This document shows, in pieces, positions 26,272 through 38,755 of a DNA stretch of 64,000 nt. The DNA lies in NCBI GenBank assembly GCA_005281725.1, contig SSBO01000012.1, positions 4,613,521 to 4,677,520 of the forward strand. The letters run 5' to 3'. The notes below the pieces were generated by a model. That model was given only the letters and a program-made list of their open reading frames with translations, had not been told where the DNA came from and did no database searches. Made by a program: the position numbers and the translations under genes. Numbering within the stretch: position 1 is the first letter of the stretch; each line of letters opens with the position of its first letter. Source of the stretch: Wuchereria bancrofti. Its lineage: Eukaryota; Nematoda; Chromadorea; Rhabditida; Onchocercidae.

Positions 26272-27743
26272 GTCTGCAAAGATGTTGTCTAAAGCTTAGA
26301 AAACAGTATGTAATTTGGTTCAAGTAGGCGAGGAAAAGAGTACAATTTCGAAAAACATGGGAATGTTTTTTATCTGCGAGATTAGTCGGAAGGTAACAGC
26401 CACCTTTCATTTAGCTTTCTAATTCACAAAGCCCTTCCTTCCTTCTGCCTCTGGACCATTTTATCAATCTTCTTACCAACATGAAGTGAAAGTACAGAAA
26501 AAGACTACCTCGCAACCACAAGGCCTTCCCACTCACTGTACTACCACTAATTTCTCAACATTCCTTTACTAATTAATGCTATTTCGCTCCCAACTTGCAT
26601 ATTACTCCTGGTATCTCTTCAGCAGCACTATTCCTTTTTTGCTTTCAGTCTGTGACTGAATAAGGACACACAGAAACTAGCAGATCCCCTCACCCCATTA
26701 ATGACATATAATTCGGCAATCCCTACTTCTCACACCCCACCCCTTTATCCAGAACATCGAACCCAAACCGCGTCCAAAACTACATTGTATCACACCATAT
26801 GGTTGAGTGCCTGTTTTGCAATACACGTTCCAACTAATCGTGCTTAGTAAAAACGCTTAGTTCAGGTCGGAATCATTATGTCCACCTGGAGTTGAATGAT
26901 CTTATGTTTATTATTCTTATTATCGCTACTTTATGCGTCCGGGATTAGGCATCCTATCAAAGTTCAAAACTCAGAGAATAAGGCACGAATTGATGGCCAA
27001 TTTTGCAAGATAACGGTTCTAAGCGTGCTCTGCATTTTATCGTGGAAAAAATGTTTAGATCAAATTTCTCCAGTGGTAACTTGAAAATGGCAGCAAATCG
27101 TTCCAGGAACTTTTAGCTTTTTTCATTTCCTAGTGTCGGCTCGGGTTTTATTTCTTGCTATATTACCTTTTGAAAATAAGGTAAAGTTGAGAAATATTAG
27201 GTAATAGAGGCTCTACCTTGTTCCTTCATTAAGTTTCGCACTTATCTTTGCATCTTCCCAATTATCCTTTACATGATTACTAAAGTTGAATGGGTTCAGA
27301 ATGCATTAGTAGCATAGGAAATGTTTTAAAATGCATGCCATTGCAAAAATTTCTAGTCATCTAAAAGGTTTTCAAAAGTTCCGAACAGAATATCTGCCTG
27401 GTTAAGTTTCGTTATAAAAATGCCCACAGCAGTGCCATTTACAATAATAGATATGTCAACAAATTCAATAACTAAATAAGTTGCAAAAATTATTCTCAGC
27501 AACATCTTAATTCAATTATGACCTCTCTTATGTATTTATTTGCTGTAAATCCTTAATTTTCTTTCTTCTGTTCCATCCTCTTTTCTACGAAAAACTTTTA
27601 TTTTGCAGAAATTTTATCAGAACACAATGGAAATAATCTATAAATAATTTCTACATTAGAAAAGCCTTGCAGATGGCGTCATCAGGAAAAAACGACTGAG
27701 AATGGAGAATAAAATCTGAGAAAAAGACCTTATAACGAATTCA
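26272..27743. other. Spacer upstream of the RBM15-type gene
   Basis: About 1.5 kb between the RBM15-type start codon and the stop of the NK homeobox gene, both leftward. The first 600 bp is relatively C-rich on the plus strand, with many short CCT/CTTCC stretches, and is likely the promoter or 5' UTR region. The frame at 26896-27084 does not look coding. Confidence 0.5.
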
Positions 27744-28985
<1,242 letters not shown>

Positions 28986-31730
28986 TCGGAAATTAGGTGC
29001 TGATATTGAATTATTATCTAGATTCACTATATTCAACTCGGGTTTTTTGGATGAGCGAAATTCCGGATGAGGAGTATACTAGCAGTGAGATTATCGAACC
29101 GTTTTGGATTTTGTTAACTGTTGTTTGATGATGCATGACCATTAATGGAGAATTCGATGATTGAAATCATTGAATTCAATTGATGTGAGTGTTAGGAGGC
29201 GCGTCTTATATCTTCAAAAGATTCTCACGCGGCTAATTTTTACCTTGAAATGACTTTCTAGTCCTCTTGTCCATAAGTGACATGAGAAAATAGCATGTGC
29301 GAGAGAGAGACAAAAACGAATTTTAATGGGTTCAGAGACGATACCAATAGATGTTACGGTACTGAAGTGTATTTACATAGCCAATCAGTAGTGCTCATTT
29401 CTAGGAATTTTGAATAAAGAAATTGGAAAGTGAGAAGCGAAGAGGACGAAAAAGGAGAAATGGATTGCATTACAAACTTAAATGCGCCTTTGCTTGAGTG
29501 AGTAGAACTTACTGCATTACTAATTTCAAACCTTTGTATTATTTTCCATTATCCCTCAAGCAGTCTTTGATGTAAACAGAATTGATCCATTGAAGTGACA
29601 TAAATCAATTCCGTGAATCTACTAACGAGAATGTCTAGTTGCCTACAACAATCATTATTTCATATTTTGCACATTTTTTCGAAATTCCTACCTTCGAATT
29701 TTCCCCTCCCCCGCATTTATCCTTAATTTGAAAAATAAGTTTCAAACAAATTTCATAAATGATTTCTTCATTCCAACTAATAATTATCTACACTCAACTA
29801 TTCTGCAAACAGCTGCTTTGTAATTCTACCTGAAAAAAAAGTGATCTTTGCATAAACTGTTAAAATAACTTTCCATAATAAACATTGGACTTCTTGAAGT
29901 GGTGCTTCAATGTATTATGTTTTAATAATACTATCAATCAATCAATCAATTACTATTAACTATATCCTAGTAAAGCAATAAATGAGGGTATAGCACAAAT
30001 CTTTTTAGCCCGTTCAGCAATGAAATTTGTTTTGTAAAATTAAATGTCTTGAAAACAATTTAGAAAGTTAGCAAGTAGATGGTTCTCTGATGGTCAATGT
30101 GAATTCAATTGTGAATAACAATATGAGAAACAGAAAGGATGGATAAAACGTTACCGTTACAAATTCAATATTACTTAGTGAAATAACTAGTTAATCTTGG
30201 CACTTTCACTTTTAAAACTTTACTTTTGGATGGTAAACGAACCATAAATCAAAGAATATGGCATCAATTTCCAGAGACTTCAATATTGTGCATTTGTTCA
30301 ATTTGAAAGGAACTAACTTGATTACTGAAACAGTTCAAATCTGTAACTTAAGCATATGAAACATCAACAATTTGAACGAGCGATAAGCTTACTGAATCTG
30401 TTCGTGCTTAATAACATTAAATAATGATCTCAATTTAGCAGTTCTCGTATTTGATTACTTCATGGAATTTGCCTCAATCTTATTTATATTAGATCTCGCG
30501 AAACATGTCCACCACACGTTTTAAACCATTTTTAATTTCTCCTCCGTGTTCTCCCCGTATTTTGTATTCGTCGAATCATGTTGTCTTTTAACCATAAATT
30601 TCTCACAAATAGTTGCACTCTCCAATAGAATTTTTAAAGATCATGGCCATGACTATTAATACTAGCAGATTTTTTCTCGTTAGAAAATGAAAATTGCACT
30701 TTTAAATAAACATAAACAAATTTCGAGAAATTAGTTGCTAACAATCTATAAAATTAATGCCCAACCATATTTTTTTCTCTAAAGTATATGAAATGCGTTG
30801 ATAAATGCACCCCAGTGCCAAGCATATCCACTCGTAACTTAGAAGAAATTCCGGTTAATTTCAAAAAAATTACAATTAAATCATACATCTACACGGCATG
30901 AACGTGCGAAGAATACGGATACTACAATCCTTTTAACCGAAGTATGCGGTAGTAGGATATGTGCCTGCGTGATCGTTTTACAGTTTCAGTACTGAAACTC
31001 TTGTACTCATTTTACACAATTTTTCACTTACTACCACAAAGAAGAAGGAACGCAGCCATGAAAATATGCCTTCTTTCTCACTTATAAAAATTATTATTCT
31101 CAATGGAAAGAAGCACATTCAATTTTATCAATTCTTTTTCGAAAAATTTCTTGTTGATGAAAAATGCAAAATATTCAATCAATTATCAACTAATATAAAC
31201 TATGGAGTGGTATCAGTCGCGAAACTCGAAATAAGTGTCGCGAACCTCAAAATAAATTATAACATATGGCTAAATAACCAAAAAAACTTGTGCTGAAAAA
31301 TTTCACTCAAATGATTCATCATACAAATTGTAACTAATTAAATGTTACGATGGTCAACATGATGAATTTTTTCTTATCTCTCTCTTTTTTTTTTTTTGTT
31401 TATCACGAATCTTTTAACTAAATTCTCATCTTTTTTTTTATCATAACCATGCTTATCTTCAATGTTTAAAACATCAAACCACATGTAAGTGTTTCTGATC
31501 TGGTAATCAATCGTATTTCAATCGTTATGCTAATCAGATCTTCCTTAACACAGTTTTCTTTGTTAATCACATGCACATCTTTTGCCCATTTTAATTGAAT
31601 CTTATATTCAACAGGATTTTATCAGACTCTTCATTGTAAACCATTCCTACTCTCTCTTAATCTATATATATTTGAGAAGACCTAAAGTTTCGGCTCAGAA
31701 TCTGAAAGAATAAGTTCGCATTCACCGCTC
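28986..31730. other. Upstream region of the NK homeobox gene
   Basis: About 2.7 kb of AT-rich non-coding DNA. It contains a GAGAGAGAGA run near 29302, an AATC tetranucleotide repeat at about 29934-29952 and poly-T runs around 31380-31440. No gene is visible. Its position suggests it holds the regulatory DNA of the NK homeobox gene, but I cannot identify elements. Confidence 0.5.
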
Positions 31731-31922
31731 CTACACAACTATTTCATTAATATTTTCTAAATAACTTCGATTACCGATAATCTTCCTCTCAATAAAATAA
31801 ATATTAGCCTCAACCATATCCTTCTCTGCAAAGCACTTCCTATTCGGCTCTAACAAATTACTCCAATCCGATCTTATTTCGTGACAGTATCCCAGTAAAG
31901 TTTCTATTGCAGTAATTTTCAT
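31731..31922 (-). CDS. Small ORF, 63 residues, downstream of RRP8
   Basis: I do not recognise it. A single open frame starts with ATG at 31922 and stops at 31731. It includes TAIETLLGYCHEIRSDWSNL and DMVEANIYFIERKI, a mixed charged and hydrophobic composition that looks more like a small helical protein than random AT-rich DNA. A TTATGTAG acceptor-like sequence lies a few bases upstream of the ATG. It is on the same strand as RRP8 and starts 244 bp after its stop, so it could be a downstream operon cistron, or a 3' exon of an alternative transcript. It may also be chance. Confidence 0.35.
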   Translation of the reverse strand: MKITAIETLLGYCHEIRSDWSNLLEPNRKCFAEKDMVEANIYFIERKIIGNRSYLENINEIVV

Positions 31923-32166
31923 TTACTACATAAGGAATATTCTTAATAAATCACAGAGACAATGGATAAGTTCTAGAAAAATCCGTTATACTATGGAAAG
32001 AGATAACGAATATAAAGCAATAAAAAAGACTAACAGTACATCAGTGTTAAACAATTCGACGGTATTCTAAAATCACTATAAATTTACTAACAAAGTATCC
32101 TGTAGTGCAGCGAATTTTGATCATAATTAAACAGAGCACATTGACAAATATCATAAAATTTAAGGA

Positions 32167-34446
32167 TTACCGCTTTTTATACAAACAAGGCTTCAATATC
32201 AATCCAATAGGTCGTTTCTGCACCACTTTACCAGTTTTCATAAATTCCAAAATCACAAAATAACCACCATTTTTCATCATCTAGAAATCCTTCAATTAAT
32301 AACAAGTATACTATTTGAAATGTATTATTGCTATTAAACTCCTTTGCATCATCCGAGCGCAATATAATAACAACGAACCTTTCCAGTAATAGCAAATCCC
32401 ATTTTTGCTACGGCGTGAATGAACTGTTTTAAGCTTATAAATCGACTCGCAATTTCAGCTATTTTCAAAAAACCACTGCAAATAGACATTAGTCAGATTC
32501 TTTAAAATTCTTTAAAAAATTGATTAATTTGAAAAACAAATCAGCATAAATTATTTAACAATAAATGAAGTGATAACAAACCTTTTCTTTAATATCCGAT
32601 TCGCTTCCATCAAATATTCGTTCAGATTAGTCCCCATCAATGAAAGACAAAAAACAACAATATCCACTGATTCATCACAAAGTGGGACCTACACAAAACT
32701 ATTTATCAATGGAAACAAACCTCAACTAGAAAAAAGGTTGAATTAGGAGCATAATTAGATGAGTCTAGAGCATGCTCACATAACTGAAACTACCTTCAAA
32801 GCTGCTACTGATATTTACCTGTTATGTGCTTCGAATCACTCTGATGATTTAAGGTTATATTTTTTTCATCATAAATCTTCTCATGCTCACTGGGGTAACT
32901 TTTAAATTAAGGCAAAAATTTCAACTTCCAAAGTTTGTACTTGTTGAGGATAATGTACTTATTATTGCCTTCTTTTCTAACAGCTCAATGCAAAATAAGT
33001 GAAGCGTGACGCTGTTATACGTAAGCGATAAATTGATAGTGAATTTACAGATGTCCAATAATAAAAGATTAATGAAAATGTCTCTAGCCTATTATACTAC
33101 TTATACCAATAAAACCAATATTCTCATGATCAAACATACCATGGACATGTCACACGCCATAACGCGATCATTCGCAGCAACCAAATCGAAAGAATATACA
33201 GTGGCTATATGTGATAATGCATCAGCAATTGTTGCATTTCCACATCCCAAATCAGCAATTACTAAACCATTATGTTTCAATGATTTTATCCATTGAATAA
33301 TGATGCGAACTGGATTAAAAGGCCATTTATTTGCCTATAAACGACCAATTTAATAACCTAAGATACTATTCTCATTTTTAATTAGCTGTTCTCATTTTCT
33401 AAACATGCTTAATTATCTAAAGTTTAATTTTTTGCAAATATAGTCGATTTACTATATCACTGCGGGAATACCTCCACAGCATATCAGCTATTAAGTTAAC
33501 TACATCTTACTTTAGATTCAAACAATTAGTATCCTCTTGATCGAAGTGGATAAATTATTAAACAACAAAATCCTTCCATTATATATTGACACAGGCATTT
33601 GTGCATTGATTTCATATGATTCTCACTAGCAAACCTGTTTCTGATATCCTTTGTGGTACAGTTTAAAAGCCTGTGGATCCTTCCGAAACAGTTCCATAGC
33701 TTTCGCACCACTCATAGTATATAATTGCTCGTTGATATATCGAAAGAGTGAGGAATCAATCCCTTCCCTACCACTCGTTTCTTGTCTATTCATTGCGCCA
33801 CTTTTAGTTGAACCGTTACAGTTGATCCTCTTAACTCTACTTTTCCTCTTTTTTTTCATTATTTGTACATCACTTGAAGAGATGGTGCGCTCATTACCTA
33901 AAACAACAAATAAATACAGAAAGAAAAGTAATTCGTATAGCTCTACATTTAATGGCTCTTTCACGATACCAAAAGATCTCTTTGAATAAATTATATATAC
34001 ATATAATTCTACCATTTTCTTCCCTCAGTTTTCTTTTCGCTTCCTTAGCAGCTTTTTTCCGAACTTTATTTCGCCATGGACGATGCTGTTTTCCCCGCTA
34101 AAACAACAAATTGTTCAGAAATATTTAGAAAGATTAAACTCAAGGTCACTTAAATCCAACTACAGTGCCTTCCATAATCAAGACCACATTAGCGAGTTAA
34201 AGTGAATGCAACTTAACCTGGTTGTTGCGATTTTAGCTACAACTTAATTCATTGCTGGATCGATTAGTTACCGAACTCCCATCTAATCAATATAATACTC
34301 CATCCAGTTATCACACTGCAATTATAACACAAAACAAAACTAACAAACATTGTCACCAAAGTTTCCACTTCTTCACTGCAATCGACATCTCCCTGCTTGA
34401 ATGGAATCATATTATTTCTGCCCACCAATTTCTCCTCATGTCCCAT
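32167..34446 (-). CDS. rrp-8: RRP8 nucleolar rRNA m1A methyltransferase, 7 exons, one apparent frame break
   Basis: RRP8 is a nucleolar SAM-dependent enzyme that makes N1-methyladenosine in large-subunit rRNA. Exons: 34345-34446 (tentative), 34013-34097 (basic, [19 protein letters not shown]), 33635-33897 ([26 protein letters not shown]), 33140-33335 (SAM motif I ADLGCGN, then [18 protein letters not shown]), 32582-32688 ([19 protein letters not shown]), 32379-32475 ([11 protein letters not shown]), 32167-32280 (ending KPCLYKKR). Order and spacing match human RRP8, with a shorter basic N-terminus. Exon 4 begins with the conserved KWPFNPVRI, but one extra base at 33299-33301 shifts the frame before the SAM motif; the exon is 196 rather than 195 nt. 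A downstream CCAG acceptor (exon from 33310) would restore the frame at the cost of that conserved stretch. NOG1 lies upstream on the same strand. Confidence 0.9.
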
Positions 34447-34912
34447 CAAACTCTCAAAAAAAAGAAAGAGAAACCAGCCCAAGTGTTATCCTTCGCAAAT
34501 AATGAGTATTCTAACATATTTAAAACAGCAAACAAGACTGAAATCCTGAAATAACTGGATGAATTTTGAAAATGGGTAAAATCCGCAACTAGATTACCTC
34601 AAAAAAACTTATTAACGTCGAGAATTAAATCAGTCCTAAGAAGATTAACAAACGACTGGTTCACAATGATATATCGGTAAGGTACCACTAAAGTTATTAA
34701 ACCAAAATTGAGATGAAAAACAAGTACTTCGATGTGTTACTTGTACAAAATGGATGTAGAGAAAATACAATATACTAACAAATTTTACTTTCAAACAATT
34801 AAATATTGTACCAGAAATGCAATAGACAGAGGCTTAACATCATTAAGCATAGCGATAAAACAAACAGTGTAACAGATAACAAAATCAGTTCAAATTCAGC
34901 AGTACTTCAAAT
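34447..34912. other. Intercistronic region between NOG1 and RRP8
   Basis: 466 bp between the NOG1 stop and the tentative RRP8 start, AT-rich with no gene. If the two genes form an operon, this would hold the NOG1 polyadenylation site and a trans-splice acceptor for RRP8. On the minus strand a T-rich run ending GAG lies just before the RRP8 ATG, which is a poor acceptor, so the first RRP8 exon remains uncertain. Confidence 0.4.
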
Positions 34913-37900
34913 TTACCGTCTATCTGTTTTCCCAAGTCCACGCTTGCCAGAAAACAAATGCTTCGGACGTTTGACAAAGATATGCCTGTCAGCTTCACCT
35001 TTCCTTGCTTCGTGTTGTAAATTTCTTTGTTTCTTTCGTCCAACTTTCTTCACTATTTCTCGTACCTAAATTAAAATTTCATTACTAATTTCACTAGAAT
35101 TCTTCACTAACTTCACCCTACCGACGTTACAGATATATGTTAGCCTTGTCTTACAGAGATGAGGTTACATATTTGAGCATCTTTGGCAGTAATACTGATC
35201 TTTAGCTCACCATTATTAAATGCATACAAATCCAAAAAAAAAGAAAAGAAAAATCGCTAACTTTATCATTCTTTATACCACGGATATCACGACTTGGTGG
35301 TCGACTAGCAACCAAGCCTGGACTCTTCCCCACCCGTATTTTTTTGATAGTAGGTTCTTTCAGCTGTTCCTTAGCCAAATTTTTCAACTGTGATGGATTA
35401 ATGATAGCACCAAGTTCACGAAATTGTTCTTCTAAACATGCCATAGTTCTGTCCCGTTTTCTTGCAACAGAACGACTTAAACGTGGCTTCGTGATACTTT
35501 TTTTGGCTTGTGAAGTCTGCAATTCTAAGATTTAAATAAATCACTTAACGAGTTTAAGATCACAGAAATAGTTGAGCTAATGTAAAAGATAAAACCAAAA
35601 ACTTTTCTGCCAATTCATTTTACCATTTTCAGCCGACTCTCTTTCTCCATAATTTTTTCGGCATTTTCAAACAATTTCTTCGTTTCATCATCATCCAAGA
35701 CCAAATCTTCATCATAGTACCTAAAACATAACTTTTTATATCTATATCAAAATGCCTCTAACGTTAATAAAAGTTGTGTAAGATCAAAAATAAATATGGT
35801 TTCCTTAATAAAATAAAAAAATCTCATACCCAGCTTGAATCTTTGCTTCTTCCTCTTTCCTGATTGACTTTAACATATCTCTAACATTTAATGCAATAAA
35901 ATCGGAGATATTATGTCCTTCCCATATTTCAGGCACAGCATCGTATTTTTCTTCATCATTCTTCAGTAAATAATGCTCTATAAGAAGCAGAAATATAATT
36001 CCATTTAATTATATATAAAACAACGTTTTGTCATTTATTCTGAGCTAACTTCATCGTCTTTTAACCTACATAAATTTATCAATATGCTAACTCTGACGAA
36101 TGTCAAAATAGATGAGAAAAAAAAGGATGCATTAATTGGATGAGAATTTACTTTTTAAATCAAGCATGTATTCGTCCTGCATTTCCAGTTCAATCTGGCG
36201 CTCTAATTTTCGTATTTCTCTAAATTTCCCCTCATTGAGATTATTACTGCCAAAAAATTTCTTCTTCACAACTGCTTCCGGTATATGTGGTACACGTACC
36301 TGAAATCCAATAGTGATCGGTGACAGTGAAAATAACAAACTACATCATCTTTAAACAAATGGACATACTTTGTCATCCCTCGGAACAGGATAAGCAACAA
36401 AAACACGGCTCAGCGCACCATCTTCAATTGCTAACTTCCTCGACTGCAGTTTACTTTTAACACGTTGTGTCAAAAGATGATTGCATGCCTAAACGGTAAA
36501 ACATCACTTTGTTTTCCAAACACAAACCACATGGCAACTCTTTCTTACCTTTTAAATAATATAAAAAAAATTCACGGTATGTTTCTGGAGAAGAAAGTTT
36601 TAAACAACTAGTTGAACATAAGCAAAGTGATGCATACGATCTAACTTAACTAAAAACAAACTATTTCCTGCATCAACATCAATTTTTTGCTAACATTAGT
36701 TCTTATCCTACGCATATTTTAAATCTCAATAAGTGCTTCACAATTGTCACATTTCGATAGAGATGTTGATTTATTCCTGCTATTGGAATTCATTCAACCA
36801 ACTTGCATTAATGTTTCTTTCACTTGCTAAAATTTCTTTAAATAGTTTCCGACTCTACTTTAACATCTTTATGCTGTAAAATACTTCAATACACTAGTAA
36901 TGTAATAAGATCGCTAAAGAAAGAAAAAAAAAAAAAATACTGTATTTCTGAAATCCATGACTCCCTCTTGTGTTACTGTGCTAAGTTCAAATATAGATGC
37001 AGAATCGCCCTCTAATCTTTTCAGCTGTTCCATTTTCTCCTGCTTTAGTTCATCTCGTCTTACAATATCCACCTTATTTAATCCAATCAATACTGGTTTA
37101 TTCACAAATAATGGACGAATACTTTCAAATAATGCTACCTGAAAAGCCTAAATAGAGTTAACATTTCTAACAAAAAGTTGCATAAATATTAAATTGAATT
37201 AGATTTAAACCTGTTCTTCAATTGTATGATCACATGTTTCACTTATATCCATGATGAACAAAACTGCAGCACGCAAATGTGCAAGTGCAGTGATTGCTTG
37301 CATCTCAATTGTATTACGTTCTTCCAAAGATTGGTCCAAAATACCAGGTGTATCAATAACCTAAAATTATTCAGTTATGACAGTCCAAATTTATTTCACA
37401 TCTACAACTGTAACACATTTTCTTTCAAAACAATACGATTTTTTCTAATGCTACAAACTTCTACCAAATTTCATCTTTAAAATTTTAAATTCGTTCAAAA
37501 ATAATTCGGGACAAATCTTTCGGAAAAACGATCAGTATTGGCACTTGCCTGCCAACGGAGATATTTATAATCAAGATGTCCGACATAAAGAGCTTTCGTG
37601 GTAAATGCATAAGGCTGTACTTCAACGTCAGCACGTGTTAACAAATTCATCAACGACGATTTACCGACATTTGGGAAACCACACAATATTAATGTCCTAA
37701 AATCCAAGATTCACAATGTAAACTTTTTTTGTACTTCATCGTCGACAACATTTTTTTTAATTATTATAGATTACCGACAAAAAAAGAAACCGTAAATAAC
37801 TAACTCCCTCGTACCTTGTGTTTGGATCAATTGTTGGTAAACGAGAAAGATGTTGTCGCACCTGTTCCAAGTAATCAAAACTTGATTTCTGCCTCTTTAA

Positions 37901-38755
37901 TAGCTTTACCATTCGTCCAAGTGCTGCACGCTTCAACATTTTACATCGATATAACGAGTCGCCATATTTCATTAGACGAACATATTCTCGTGCAATACTG
38001 AAACATTTTTCATCTATAATTCATATTTCAGTCATCGTAGATGAGCTCAACTGAAACCTCAACGCGATGGGAATAAGAATTGTTAAAATTTACCCATCGA
38101 TCAAATGACGACCCATGTTCATTTGTCCTAAAGCAATCTTGTAGTGGTCCTTATCGTATAAAATGTTCATGAGATCGGCATAAAATGGATGAACCTCCTG
38201 AAATGATACTCAAAATATCCCACACTGTTCTGTAAAAATCCAGAAATCAGTATTTCCGTAATTCGCTTCAATTCACACCAATGCAACAAAATAATTAGCT
38301 GATTTAGCATAAAGATTTATAGCCATGACCAGGATAAAAAAACAAGAAGCCGAAGAAGCAATAAGTAAAAATCACCTCCATTTTTGGAAACTCATCAATA
38401 ATCTGAGTCAATTTATCGTGTAAAACCTGCTGCAAAAATTTAATCTTCCGTGTATAAAACGATCGAATCCGGCTAATTGCAAAGTGACGGCGAATCACAG
38501 TTGGTGTTTTTCTCTGTGTTTTGGAAAGAACAATCTCCTTTAAATCCTGAAAAACAGATCTGCGCTTCGCAGGATTTTACTTCTATTAAAATCTTGAGTG
38601 TAATCAAAAACCATACAGAACTATTTTCTTTTCCACATTATATTTAAAATAAGCCAATATTGTAGCATTTGAATAACTATCAATCTTCAACAACAATTAC
38701 TCACCGCAGCGGATGGAACGACTGTTATCTTTTTGAAATTATAAATCGCCGGCAT
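34913..38755 (-). CDS. nog-1: NOG1 nucleolar GTPase (GTPBP4), 13 exons
   Basis: NOG1 is an Obg-like GTPase required for 60S ribosomal subunit maturation, acting from nucleolus to cytoplasm. Exons: 38705-38755, 38376-38546, 38094-38197, 37815-37997, 37549-37696, 37211-37360, 36941-37138, 36369-36488, 36152-36299, 35830-35977, 35624-35720, 35262-35516, 34913-35065. Their summed length is 1926 nt, one frame of 641 residues (human 634). The N-terminus reads [13 protein letters not shown] and [15 protein letters not shown]. The GTPase domain has G1 GFPNVGKSS (176-184), [11 protein letters not shown] (G2 region), G3 DTPG (222-225) and G4 NKVD (290-293). The C-terminus is basic and ends [20 protein letters not shown], the conserved NOG1 tail. 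Intron 5 starts with GC rather than GT (CAG then GCAAGT at 37548). In C. elegans nog-1 also neighbours the RRP8 gene. Confidence 0.97.
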
